In this document: one piece after another, positions 42,930 to 55,900 of the stretch
Layout of the letters: every line of letters begins with the position of its first letter
Numbering within the stretch: position 1 is the first letter of the stretch
Assembly (NCBI GenBank): GCA_944474755.1
Contig: OX104113.1
Span: forward strand, 46,006,980-46,070,979
DNA length: 64,000 nucleotides
Direction: 5' to 3'
DNA from: Limnoperna fortunei
Lineage: Eukaryota; Mollusca; Bivalvia; Mytilida; Modiolidae
Made by a program: the position numbers and the translations under genes
The notes under the pieces: model-generated
What the model saw: only the letters and a program-made list of their open reading frames with translations
What the model was told of the DNA's origin: nothing
The model's database searches: none

Positions 42930-43085
42930 AAAGCGCGAGCAATATTTCAGCAATATATTAAGGACGAGAAGAAGTTAACAAATAATAAATCAACAGGAAA
43001 AAGGGATGGACACACGAAGAGAGAGCATCCTCTATCAACTACACGGGGTCGCGATGGGCAGCTCTTTGACTCGAACATTGTGAAA
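42930..43085 (-). mobile_element. SINE family 2, fragment
   Basis: GCGCGAGCAATATTTCAGCA, ATATTAAGGACGAGAAG, GGGCAGCTCTTTGACTCGA match family 2 on the minus strand. Confidence 0.55.
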
Positions 43086-43404
43086 CAATAAAAATGTCTA
43101 TATAACTATAATGACCCATGCAAAAACTATTATAAAGCAAAATGAATTAAAAATGCTCTTAATATTGTGTCTGCGCATCCACTTGTTTCTAATGTATGAA
43201 GATTCACTTCATCGCTTGCAAAAGCACACTGAACAAGTTTATGAACCAGTTTAACTAATTTCTGTTCAAACCGGTAAATGGCATTTCGATGCGAATAAAT
43301 GGGGTTTGCGGACAAATATCATCTGTGTTCAGTTGTTTTTGTACCTCCGAATAAAATTAAAGGTAATTTTGGAATTATTTTGATATGACACAAAAGCTGG
43401 GCTG

Positions 43405-43685
43405 AGGCAGTTTATGTTTGTATGAATAATGTTTAACGCCATTTTCAGCAATTTTTCAGCTATATAATGGCGTCCAGTTTTTATTGGGGGAGGAAGCCGG
43501 AGTACTTGGAGAAAAACACCGACCAGTTGTAGGAAAACTGGCAATACTTGTCAATTAAGATTGAAGTCAAGTACACCCTGCTCGCAGTGAGAATCGAACC
43601 CGCAATCTCAGCGGACAGACCACGTGATCAAAAGTAGACAAACCACCTTTAACACTAGTACACCGAGGCCCCTGGAGTTTATGAA
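43405..43685 (-). mobile_element. SINE family 1, minus copy, near full length
   Basis: Tail GTTTAACGCCATTTTCAGC, body GGCGTCCAGTTTTTATTGG and head complement AATCTCAGCGGACAGACC, CACCGAGGCCCC. AGTTTATG occurs on both flanks and is a plausible short target-site duplication. Confidence 0.8.
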
Positions 43686-44055
43686 GTCATAAAATATTAT
43701 GACGTCGTCATTCGATCTTTAATTAAAATTTTCTGCATATCAGAAAAGGCTTTGAAAAAATGACAATATAGTCTGTGAGGAACCGATATCTTTTAACTAG
43801 TTTCAAACGAGATTTCCCCAAAACCGCACGAAAGTATACATTTCTTACGTAAACCAACAACTTTGGGTGATCTTCCACGAGCAAAATCAATTTTAGCAAG
43901 TGGAGCGCATTGGAGCGATCGAAAAGACATCAAAATTTTTATCACAAGTAAAATATCACACGGATATTTCTTACGTAAATGAACTTTCACGCTTTCGTAT
44001 CCTATAGACTCTCTATTGTTTAAAACATCATTGACCCCGACATCCAATCAGAACG

Positions 44056-44575
44056 GCCCCGTGCGGGATCCGAGTGGCTAAAAGAATAGACCGCAGTCGC
44101 GCTAGCTTGTCGTAAAAGGCGACTAAATAGCGCCCAGTACCCTGACCGGCGTGTCAGGTCGGTTTGCCTAAAGACCGACTGGGATGTGTGCCCCGGGTGG
44201 TTGAATGGGGTACCCCTGGCAAGCAGGGGTTGTCAGGCCATAATACGGAAAACCTGACCGCAAACCATATTAGTGCACCGTGTTGGGAAAAATGCCACGT
44301 TCCTCGCACGTTAAAGAACGCTGCTCTAGTATTCGCTATGAGTAGGGATTTCGATCCCGCTACAGGAGGCTAAATTGCCCGACCCTATTAATCCTACCAT
44401 TTGCCAGTGGCAATCTAAAATCCGTTACCACTATTTTTCCTTGTGTCCCATCCCATTTTCATTCATCATCATTTCATGTTCATTTTATCATCCATTTCAT
44501 GTTCATCGCCTGAATATAGCTGAAATATTGCTGCTCGGGCGTTAAACACCATTAATCAATTAATCAATCCAATCA
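44056..44575 (+). mobile_element. SINE family 2, longest copy in window
   Basis: Begins CGGCCCCGTGCGGGATCCGA with an A-box-like GATCCGAGTGGCTAAAAG, continues through GGTACCCCTGGCAAGCAGG and TTTCGATCCCGCTACAGGAG, and ends CTGAATATAGCTGAAATATT, GGGCGTTAAACACC, AATCAATTAATCAATCC. It serves as the reference for other family-2 fragments. Confidence 0.78.
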
Positions 44576-45089
44576 GAACGCACGAAACTAGAACGTTAAA
44601 TAAGAACGTTGTTATTTTACCGCAACAACCTGTTTGTTTCAGACGTTTTGATTGAATGACGCAACGAGTACAGATGAGCACACGTAGGCTCATATTGCAC
44701 GCATTCATTTGTACTAAAACTAACATGCTTGATTACGAACGGATGACTTAAATTACAATAAATATTTTAAAATCATAATATTACTTCAAATTAAGAACCC
44801 AATTAGCTAAAAAGAAAACTGTTTTCTTCATTTTATGACGTTTATGTCTGACGCTCGTTATTAAATGTCAAATACTCTTATCTCATACCCAACATATTGA
44901 GTTTTTTTTTAATGTGGTTGATATTTAAATTTTGCATATGCTATTAAATATATTTTTAAACCGGAAGAATATTGAAGTAGTCTTGAAATAAAAAAAATAT
45001 GCAAGAAATATGATGTCTTATAATGTCACACAAAAGTATCAAAGTCAGTAAATAATGGAGATGCCACACAATTTACATGCTAAAGTCTT

Positions 45090-45450
45090 CGTTCGTATAA
45101 AATGTCATCAAAGATACCAATGTTAATATAATTTACTACGCCAGACGCGCGTTTCGTCTAATCAAGACTCAGTGTGGCTCAAACCCAAACAATAATTACA
45201 AATGTTTCAGATGTTGTAGAGCTTTTATCACCAGTTCCAAAACATTTTACCAAATCCGGCTAAGAACAACTGCACCTTAAAAATAGAAAAACCCTAGACT
45301 TAAAACAAAGTTTGAAATTTTTTTTGGACAGTAAATTTAACCACAATTGAATGATATTCCTGCCTGCACCGAATGTGACTACTGGGCTGGGGATACACTA
45401 GGGGATAAACAGTCCACAAACAGCTGGAATCGACCCAGTGTTTGTTAATA
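45090..45450 (-). repeat. Dispersed repeat R1, minus copy
   Basis: TTTACTACGCCAGACGCGCG, TTTCGTCTAATCAAGACTCA, then CCAAATCCGGCTAAGAACAA: the reverse complement of R1 blocks. Confidence 0.6.
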
Positions 45451-45459
45451 AAAGATACC

Positions 45460-45620
45460 AAGGTTATTAGAATTCACTACGCCAGACGCGCGTTACTACA
45501 AATCAAGACTAATCAGTGGCACTCAAACCCAAATAATATTTAAAATACAAAAATTGAGACGTTGTAGAGCTTTTATCACAAAAATTCCAAAACAGCGCTT
45601 CACATTTTAGAAATGTGCAT
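45460..45620 (-). repeat. Dispersed repeat R1, second minus copy
   Basis: ATTCACTACGCCAGACGCGC, CTACAAATCAAGACTAATCA, TTGTAGAGCTTTTATCACA parallel the copy at 45090. Confidence 0.6.
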
Positions 45621-48600
45621 TTGAAGAGGATATATTATTATATGGAATGTCTATTCTGAATAGCAATGTCTAAATAGCAAAAAAATTTAAATATTAATTC
45701 AAAATGCCACATCGCGTCTTTTTCAGCATTGTCAACATTTAGGCATTAGACAACTTCAATTCCTGACCCAAACATTCACGTCATACTTGCGCTTATATAC
45801 ACTAATACATAAATAATTAAATTTAAACATAATCTAGGCGATTTCAAAATATCTTCTATCAAACCCATCAACCAAAACAAATTGATGAAAGGCGACAAGG
45901 AAAAAAGAATAAGAAGAAAAGAACAAGAAAGGAAAAGAAAATGAATCCGCAAAATATCAAAAACTGAAAAAAGGAGAAACACAAAACGAGAATCCAAACG
46001 TAAAATAAGTTTTGAAAAATTTAATGACAAATGACAGAAAAAAAAGATATCGGGTCATTTTGTAGTACAATAATTCAAGATAAATAAGCTCAGGTTAAGC
46101 CTACCTAAATTGTTCGAGACACGGTTGTTGCTTACTTGGAGTATAAGAAAGAGTCCAAGATTGTGGTGTGGCCTTGCGTAGTAATAAAATTATTTCACCA
46201 AAAGACAAATTTGAAAAACAGCATAGCATGGCAGTTTTTGGCGATATAAATTAAAACAATCTATATCCGAAACAAAACAAAAACGGAAAGACGAGGCACA
46301 AACGTCTAACCGCAGCAATAAGTGGAAAATCCGTGCGGTGTTGAGTTTCATTAGCCACAAGACGAATTTTGTACAATTTTTTAAAACAGATTTTGCATAG
46401 TCCTGCCTCCCTCGCAGTAAGTAAAATTTAAAATGAGAAGATCCGACGAGCAAAAGCAACTTTTTCGTATAATATTTACCAAAAAAAACGGAACAAAAAC
46501 AGTGTTAAGCGAGTTCTATTTTATAGTCAAAGTCAGCGTCGGTCCCTCCGGGGGAATGCATATATTTTGCCTGTTATTGTATTCATGGCTTTATATTTTG
46601 TTACCAAAAAGCGTAAAAATGAATTTACAAGCAAATCCAATCTTTCTTTTAGTAAATATTTTGCTCATTGCTTTTGAGCGCAATGAAAATTTATATGAAG
46701 TTTAGAAAAAAACTGCCTTAAATAAAAGTTTTGCGGGGCATATTCGAACGCTGCAAACCATATTTTGTGCATGCAGCAAATAAAAAAGATCGGGAGACCT
46801 AATGTTGCAGGTACCATTTGAAGTTTAATTTTTTTTTACAAGTCAGTTATGAAAAACCGCAAAAAGAATAAAGATTTCCAAATTGATCCTCGCCTAAAGG
46901 CTTATATATCGTTCACTGATATTTGTGATGGGACTCTGTGTCCCCCCAGTAGAAACGGGTTCATAAAAGACTGGAGAGAAGTTGCACAAATCGTGGGAAT
47001 GTTTTGAATAGTAAAATTTCAAAATGGTTTAAGGATTAAACTTTTCCCCGTTAAGAAAAATGTGAAAACAGACGAAATTGTCAAAAATTGCTGGAAACAT
47101 TTTTTTCCACATCGTCAGAGCTTAATGACAAAATATCAGCTGAAACGGCTTGTTTCCAATTTACCCATAAATCATGGTCATGATTTAAAAAAAAACCATA
47201 TAAAGAGAAAACCCTAACTACAATGTAGTTTTTTAAAACAAAATCTGAGATGATACTCTATATTATATATGCATGTGGTTTTAGTAAATGGAGGGAAATT
47301 CTTATGTTCACATTTCAAATTCAAACGTTTACACAATGATCAGAAATTTTATTTGAAATTTCCCATGCTAAATTTCCTTAATGCGCTCCATGGGGGACTC
47401 AAAATCAAAACGACTTTGCTGTATCGAGAGATAAATCTAATACAAAATACGTCTTCACAACTTTGCCAATGAAAATATAGCTGCCCTCAAATCTTCCAGT
47501 TGTAAAAATAGAACATTCACATAAACGGAAACATTGATCTCAACGTTCAATGTACTCAAAATCTATCCGTAGTGTTCAGAGCATACAACCACAGTTGTAC
47601 ATACAGATCAGTCGGTCATACATTTCCGATACTAGTGCAATCAATGTTTTAGCGGTAATATAATGAATTGTTACAATAATATTTTGGAGTGGCGTCGTCC
47701 GTTTAAGTTGAACCGAAAAATGAGAATACCGAAAGTAGCGACGATGTTAAAGAAACTAATGACAATAGTCTAATATATGAGCTACTAACATAGTGTTTAC
47801 TCTTTTGTGCAATGAAGACAATAGCATTTTTTTTGCTGAGGTAACAGAGCAAACGTTTTGAACTAGACAGTCTTGAAATTGATAGTTGGTCGGTTTCTTA
47901 CGAGCTCAAGTCATAAAAGGAAATCACTGTATATTGAGAAATGGTTTGAATTTCTGCTATATTTGCGGTATAATCGTAAGCGCAAAGAAATATTCAAACA
48001 ATAAAAAATCTTGAACAAATCCTACGCGAAGGCAACCTGATACAAGGTACTATTCGTCAATAGGATTTTAATTTTAGACAACACACTTTGCAAAAATGTT
48101 CATTAGTCGCTTGTTAATATTGCTTTCTTGTCGGTATAAATGATAACGTTGAAAAATCGAATACTTGCAATCACCCAGTACACGAAACAGAAAACTTTTT
48201 AAGTGTGTTGAAATGAGCTTATGCACACGATAACATTTATATGCAAGATGATATCTACATTAAATATGTATGTTTTCAGTCGATCGAACGAATTACAATT
48301 TCACAATTGTGTTTGTAATAAATCATAAGTAAATTTTTCTAATTTTTCTAATCTTTAAATGCTTGAACCCGTTGAACTACTTTTTAGTTTTTATAAGTTT
48401 TAAAAATAACGTCGTTGAGATAGGGTTGAAATATTCAATAGTCAAATACTACTACCGTTTTATATTAATAATGTTGTTACCAACCTCATCATTCACATCG
48501 TAAGCAACGTCAAAGCATTACTGAAAAGATTTGTGAATGAGTACTGTTAAGACTGCAAATGGGGTAAAGGACAAGAAGTAATACAATAAAAAGCTGGAAT

Positions 48601-48680
48601 TTACAATACACAAGTGTCACATTTAAATTAAATTTCTTTTTCATTTATTTAATAAACTTTTCACTTGCAGTAAATTTGAT
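45620..48680. other. Featureless AT-rich stretch
   Basis: Several frames of 60-90 codons on both strands lack recognisable motifs or splice context. The missing tail exons of gene B could lie here or at 50550-52800, but I could not identify them. Confidence 0.45.
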
Positions 48681-48684
48681 TGAT

Positions 48685-48915
48685 TGCTTGAATCTTGCGA
48701 CGTTCAAGCATATTCAGGGTGAGAACAACTAAACACATAATAAATCAGCTTACTACTTTTTCGAAATCTATAAACAAAAATGATGTTTTTCGTGCAAGGA
48801 GAGTGGCACTTTACAAACATATCACTCACTACGGTCATCGCAAGGTTGTTCGTATTATTACCTAACAACCCCAGTGAGAGCCTCCTATATCCTCCACCTT
48901 GGAACGCGTAGCAAG
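48685..48915 (-). mobile_element. SINE family 2 fragment
   Basis: ATTGATTGCTTGAATCTTGC, AAGCATATTCAGGGTGAGAA, CGTGCAAGGAGAGTGGCACT; decayed minus copy. Confidence 0.55.
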
Positions 48916-49234
48916 TTTAAAATTAATTATTATGTGAATTCTTTTGCCATATCACCTGCTTTATTTACAGTTTTACAGTCGTTGACCTTCACTTATTCAA
49001 TCTTTATTCATTGAAGTTATTCCTAATGCCTTGTTTTTCACTGATGCAGGACTTTTTAAAACATGAGAACGTGTACGATTTCATGTGTTCAACTTCTATT
49101 TAGTGATGTGGGCGTTGCAAAGTGTACTGGATACATGTAGGATTGAGCTGATATAATTATAAAGATTAATTTACCCATTCCTTATGGCTAGCTGTGCAAA
49201 GTTCATGAATATCCGTAATGGATTGGTTGAACAA

Positions 49235-49680
49235 AGTTAGCTTATCGCCAACTGAGCAGTATTTCAGCTATATTCAGGACAAGACCATTTTAACAATCAA
49301 TAAATTATTAGGAAAATCGGTAATAAAATTTTTGACTGCAACCGGAAAATTATGAAGTATTAGGGGTAGGTGGGAGGCAGTATAGGATGGAAAGTTGAGC
49401 ATTCTGTAGCGGTTGCAAAAAGTCTTCTTTTTTTCGATATCTGAAAAATGGGTCATTATAGACTTATCGAAACCAAGTGTGCGTTCAATAAGAGTAATGA
49501 ACCGCAAGCATAAATCAAATGGACTCCATATTGATAATATGAAGCCAAAATCGATGCACAATAGTAGACTATCACAATAGTGGAGGATTTCCTTAGATCG
49601 ACCCACAGAGCTGCCCATCACCTCGCCGGGTGGCGGATAGGGGAGGCCCTCTCTGTTTTTGTGGGGCGGTAGAGGAGTGG
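49235..49680 (-). mobile_element. SINE family 2 copy
   Basis: CGCCAACTGAGCAGTATTTC, AGCTATATTCAGGACAAGAC, then CGACCCACAGAGCTGCCC and CCGGGTGGCGGATAGGGG. Internal part rearranged: the GGGTGGCGGATAG segment is on the opposite orientation from the tail in the other copies. Confidence 0.5.
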
Positions 49681-50154
49681 GGAGATCGGCAAGTCCTTAT
49701 ACTGAATGTGTGATCGCTGATAACAGGGAGCTCGACAATCCTTGCATGACACTGTATAGATCACTGTAGTTTTTGAAAGAGAGCAGGAGCGTTGTAGGCG
49801 GTAAAAAGGGAAAAATTGGTTGCCACCGCTTTCTAAAATAGGAGATCCTGGACAACCATGAGTTAAGTGTTGCAGTGAATTGGATGTTGCATACATGCAA
49901 AATGCTATGCAAATGTAGATCGATCAGCTATAGTCGGCCGTTTTAACGTATAGGAAAGTTCCATTATAGAAAAGAGGCCGACAAAAATCCTTATAATATT
50001 AAACATTCTATTTTCTGTTAACGTTCGAAAGTAAGCAGGATAGATTACTCGATAGTTAAATTCTTTTCGTAATAAACAGTCCTTTTAGCGCACTAAACAC
50101 TAGCGATATATTACGGTGCATATAAAGCATGCCCAATGCTACAAATGTGAAATA

Positions 50155-50550
50155 ATTGATTGGATGTTTGCTATACGTCAAGCAAGCAGCAGCTCTATTC
50201 AGGTCAAGTTAAACAATTGATCAACGGAAAATGGGGTTAGGATGGGACACAGGAAACGCAATTTAAAATGCCACTAGAAAATATGAAGGTTTGGGAAAGG
50301 GCGGGAAATTTAGCCTTTTGTAGCGGTACAACGAGCCTACTCTTTTTTAAAATCTACAAACGGGGTCTTTACCATGCAAGGAGATTGGCACTCTCCAAAC
50401 ACGTTACCCACTACGGTTCGCTGCCAAGCTTTTCGTATTATGACTTGAAAACCCCCAACGAGATGGTTTCACCTATCCGCCACCCGGGGACGCGCTGGGC
50501 TGCTCTGTGTGTCGAGCACAGGGAACCCTCCTAGTATGGTCCCAGCAAAT
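50155..50550 (-). mobile_element. SINE family 2 copy, well preserved
   Basis: TTGATTGGATGTTTGCTATA, ACCATGCAAGGAGATTGGCA, CACTACGGTTCGCTGCCAAG, GCTCTGTGTGTCGAGCAC, TATGGTCCCAGC. Confidence 0.7.
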
Positions 50551-52830
50551 GTGTATGAAACAGTTTAAATACTTTTGGATTTTCTATATAAACAGTATTG
50601 GATGCGATTTATTACTAGTACATAGTGATAATTTTTTATCATTAAATGTTTGCTTTATAGATCGATACATAAATCGGATGTTATTAACTTCAAACAGCGA
50701 ACAAACTACAATATATTATCACAATTTAATATATAAGATAAGTGCAAGTCATAAATATAACATTTTGTCCTCCCAAATCAAATATTGGCTGGATTGCCTT
50801 TGGTCAACTATAGTATTTCATTTTCATTATTAAAAGATATTCGCCAGGAAGAAAAAGTAAAACTTGCGGAAACTAAAGTGTAAGTATCTTTATAGTTCAA
50901 TGTTTGAACCAATCAAAATAGAGAGAAGTTAATATTCAGGAACAAGAAGGAAGTAACATGAAGCATAAATCAAATAGAGAAGAGTAAACATTAACATGTT
51001 ACATGTGATAGTAAAATATTGCAAGGTAATGTCCGATAAACCTTAATCTAATTGTGACTAGAGTGTCTTAAATCCTAAAGTGACGTGCAAAAATGGTTTT
51101 GTTTTAATTTGAATGAGATTTAAGGTGACCTACAGCGGTTTTTCAATATATATCGTTGACGCCCAATGTCTGCTTGGAAGGAAGCTGCAGTATTAAATGC
51201 AATTGTAATGATATATCCTTCCCGTCTCTTAACGAACCTTTTTGTCATAAACATTCTATACCATACTGCCTTTTTATTTCAGTGAAGATTTACACTCTAT
51301 GACAAAATATTTCAAACTGACAGTTTTACATCTCATACGGAACTTTTTTAAATCATTTTTTCACTTTCCATTATTATACCGCCTTTATGTTCCAGTTTAG
51401 TACCGAAGTAGACTTTCATTCTTTGACAAATATTTCAAACTGACAGTATTATAGCAAAAAACATTCATCCATCATTGTAACTACTCCTGTATGGTAGAAA
51501 AAACATTGCTCTGAATATTGAATAACAGTAAAACTCCAGCATCATTTTGCTTGTATATTTAATTTTATGCATTTACTAACATGCTTTTATTGTGATAAAT
51601 GTTCATAGTACATGTCATAATAGAAATACTGCAGTGCGTGATATGAAAGTTTCTGCATATTCACACAAACAAGTTTCATTTCATTTGTATGAAGATGTCA
51701 CTACAATGCGGGGCATTAAAACGTGCATATTCAGTTCTTCAGCATTTCATAGCAATTGAATTATTGTTGTTTGGACATTCAATTCCAATCTTTGTATTTT
51801 TCTCTGTAAAAACAAAAAATTATCATAATCAAGTTAGGAGATATAGAACCACATGTTTTTTGTAATGATTAGCAATTTTTAGCTAGAATATCAATTGGTA
51901 ACTCTCGACCTGCAGAAGGTGTACTGTCATTCCCTTTTAATTAAGTTTAAAGTGTAGCACGTGCCTGAACAATTACAGTTTTTCACTACTGTCACAGTAA
52001 TTGCTAATAGATAAAGTATCCACTTCGCAATCATTTATAATCATGTCTGCTATTACAGCAGCATTTGAATACGTTCCACACTAAAATACTGAAGATACTA
52101 AATCTCCTTATTTCGCACTACGTCGTAAAATAAAATACAACGATTTAACAACGTTTGTGTGCATGTAAACTTTTTTCACGATTGGCTGTGTAAATTTGAA
52201 TTGTGTACCATTTGATATAAAGAGCAACGATTGAACCGTGGAGTTGTAATATATTTTTTAGCTCACGTTAGTGTACGCTCTGGCGTGAGTTCGTGTATTA
52301 TATCATACAAGGTGCAGTCATTTGACTTGACCCTCAAATAACGCTTACTAATGACTTGCGTAAGATCGTCAATTGTTCAGTATCCATCGTCTTATACATT
52401 CCGTCCGTCTTCAATATACTGACGAAATTGACATTTACGTTCATGTAATTAAATAAATAAATCTTACAAAAATACATGTATGTCATATTATAAATTATAA
52501 TATATTGATTGAAATTGTTTAAACTGTACATGTAAAGTGTATCATTCTTTTCACGCATTTGACATTTGTCACTTCCTTTCAATCTACCGACCCATCAACA
52601 AATGTCCATTGCTTGGTGATAGAAACGAATGAAACATAAAAATCTAATGTGACCGAGCGTGAAACTTCCGTGTTGTACATGTTGTACAAAGTCCGGGTTT
52701 GTAATCATCCCTTGACCTTTGGCTCTTGTTGTTCGGTCCGTTTCCTTATTGTTTTTTTTTCTGTACTTTTCTTTAGTAATAAAAAACATTGGTGAAATAA
52801 TGATTTAACAATGCATTCTTATAACAGTTT
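50550..52830. other. No gene seen downstream of the gene B membrane exon
   Basis: Only a weak tandem repeat (51275-51460). A minus-strand frame at 52582-52334 ends LKTDGMYKTMDTEQLTIL but has no good splice acceptor in the required phase. Confidence 0.4.
51275..51460. repeat. Imperfect tandem repeat, two units of about 130 bp
   Basis: TCTATGACAAAATATTTCAA / ACTGACAGTTTTAC and TCTTTGACAAATATTTCAAA / CTGACAGTATTATAG, each followed by CATT-rich sequence. Confidence 0.5.
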
Positions 52831-52840
52831 AACTACTTAC

Positions 52841-52917
52841 GTTTTTTAAGTCTAAATATTACTACAAAACAAATCATAAAGACGCCAATGACCGCAACGC
52901 ATATTCCAATTATTAAT
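52841..52917 (-). CDS. Gene B transmembrane exon
   Basis: 77 nt, acceptor TTTTTTTTTATAG, donor AAAC/GTAAGT. Encodes [20 protein letters not shown] then FRLKK: one membrane helix and a basic stop-transfer. Confidence 0.85.
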
Positions 52918-55900
52918 CTATAAAAAAAAATAAAAGATTTAATTTGTAACACAGAATTTTAGTCTTTTTTATAATTTGACGACTAATTACCCTGCTAAAG
53001 ACTATCTACAATAATGTAGCTCCTTTTTTGACGGAGCTACAAAGAGGTCCCATTTCTCGCAATGGAGGAAGCCGGGGGTTTTATGCATATAATAAACTAT
53101 TAAACTGTTTCCTTAAATTGCTACATACTTTTTAATGTCTTTGAAGTTTAACTGATATTTCTACAACATCTAATTCGTTAGTTTTACACTTTATTCGTAA
53201 TCATCGCATTGTTATCAAAATTTGAATTCCGGAAGTGCATAGTTTCTTAATCGATTTGGTAAAATTATCATCCGGATCAAGTTTTTCCAGATTTATTGCA
53301 TTAGCTGGGATCAAATTTATACCGGTACGATTTTATAATTCAACACTCTACAATTTCAATTTTGTCAACTATGCCATGATTACGAAAACATGTTAAAATT
53401 ATTTAATTAGACACTGTAGAAATATCAGCTGAACGGCGGAGAAAAAATATAATTTAAACAAAAATAGAAGTTTAAAAGCGGAAAATATGTATAAATCTCA
53501 GGAGTGTTTTTGCTCCATTACGAGTAATGGGACCTCTTTGTAGCTCCGTCCATTAAAAAAAAGAAAAAAAGGAGATACATTATTGTAGCTAGCTTAAGAC
53601 ATTTTTTTCTACCTTTTATTGAAGTCAAAACTTAAATATACGGTTGATATTTTATATCTATGAATAGATGAACGACTATATTATTCCATTAAGAATTTTT
53701 TCTTTTCCTAACCAACAACATATCGACTGACATGTTAATGATTGTTTATTTTATTTTACTAATGTTAAACGCCACTTTCAGCAATTTTTCAGCTATATCA
53801 CGGCAACCCGTTTTAATTGAAGTGAGTTGAATTTTTTATGCTTTCAGTGACTGTTACTGCTGAAATTGTAATTTAATAGTTTGTGCGTGTATTTTAACAA
53901 AACTCGATTGTGATACATCTTAATTCAAACAAAATATAAAATGCCAGGTACATCATATATATGTTCGAACTTATTACGAGATAAAAGAAAATTCTAAAAT
54001 AACGTCCTTCATACGCTTGGAGAACTCATTAAGCATAGAGCCCACTATGACGTCACTATTAGAATCCGACGTCATATACCCTCATCTGAAAATTTCAAAC
54101 TGGAACAATGCATTGTTGTGATGATTTCTGAATGTTTTTTGGTTAAAAGGTACCTTTATTCTTAAATATGTTTATGTCAATATTATTTGCTTTAACTTAC
54201 AGTTTTGGGAGATATTTTATTAGTTTCGAAAAAACAAGATTACCATTGATAGCGTCCTCTTATAGTCGCTTCGAAATTTCAAAAACATTTGTTGGACATA
54301 TTAGAATCGATATAAATTCTTGCAATTGGGCTCTATGCGAATTAGAACATGGTCAGACCTTATATTTGTCTTCATTTTATACCTCACTTTAGTTTAGGAT
54401 CCTGACTAAATATTCTCAATACAGTAAGCGGACTTCCGATTCGAATATACAGTCAGGTCACCAGCAATTAATCTTTCAAAATTTTGACCGGTTTGCAACA
54501 TTCGGAATGCATTTAAATTTACGTTAGAATTAACTGTAACAAGAAGCAGGTAGCTAGTCTATTTAAATTGTATTCTATTTTCGACGGAACAAAACGTCCG
54601 AACAGTTAGCATAAACATGGCGTTTTAAACAGCCAATCAAACTGAGTAGTAAACTGATGGTGACCTGGGTTTATATTCGAAAGTGATGATTGCGTAAATG
54701 AAAAATATTGCACCAGGGGACCAGGTTATACCACGCTATCGCTCAAGGTAAAATAACGACAAATATAAGGTCTGACCATGTTCTGTTTTAATTCGCAATA
54801 ATCTATATAATCTATTTCTTAAATATTTTAACGATGGTTATTTCATAAGTTAATCAAATGGAAAAGTGTTATGTTTAATTCTAACTTACCCTATTGACAA
54901 ACATGCATTAAAACCAACGTTCATATAACCAGCAGAGCATGAATCATGTTCATTGTTCCAGGTTTTTTCAATTTCTGTGGTATTAAAATAAAATTAATAT
55001 TTACATGTTTATGTACATTCCATGTGTTGTAATTGTTTTTAATGTTGAATCAAAATTGAAAATATTTTCGTATCATTTTCATTAGTTTTCATTAGTTTGT
55101 TAAACATTAAACAATTATTTTGTGCTAGGGCTTAAATTGTATTTTAACAAATAGAATTAGCAAACAACATATCAAAAACCTACATAATAAGACACTGAAG
55201 TTTTGTTAACATGTATATACGCCTATAGGTTTTTTTTATTTTGTTACGTTGGAGAAATGTTGCTTAATGAAATTTTGAGTTATTATTTTTTCAAACGATG
55301 CCTACCTGTCTGACATTCCTTTCCTGTAAATTCTGATGGACAAAAACACGTAAACTCGTTGACTTCATCGCGACAAGATCCACCATTTAGGCAAGGTAAT
55401 GATGCACATTCATTAATTTCTTTGAAAATAATAATTAAAGTATAATTTTAAACTATATCCAGGACGAGAAAAATATACAAACAATAAATCCACAAGAAAA
55501 AGAGAGAGACCAGTGTCTATTGCACAAAGATTGTAACACTTTCCAAACCACCATCCCCTCTCAGGCCTGTCAGCTTTTTGAGTCGAGCACTGTGAACCCT
55601 CATAGTATGATTCAAGCCAAGTATGATTAATTTTTGTGCTGTATTTTATTAATTTATTAATATCTCCTTGCGTTTTTTAAATGTTACAAATAAGAGAATT
55701 TAGTATAGACCTATAGAATCTGTTACTGATAAATTACTTTTTCTGCCTCGAGGAAAAATAATAAGACGCTTAGTTCTCTAATATGATACTTTACTACAGG
55801 TAAATTCTCTGCAAAATCAGAACTGAACAATATTCCGACGGTTGTTTTCTCAAGCGTTTTCTTACCAGTTTCACAAAGTATGCCCGCGTACCCAGGACAC

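Noticed and set aside
49618..49912. Minus-strand frames of 92 and 71 codons (MYATSNSLQHLTHG...; MHSILHVCNIQ...)
   Set aside because: They overlap SINE-2 sequence (GGGTGGCGGATAGGGG region), overlap each other in different frames and lack splice or domain support.
50507..50833. Plus-strand 108-codon frame
   Set aside because: Starts in SINE-2 and continues in AT-rich sequence with low-complexity residues.
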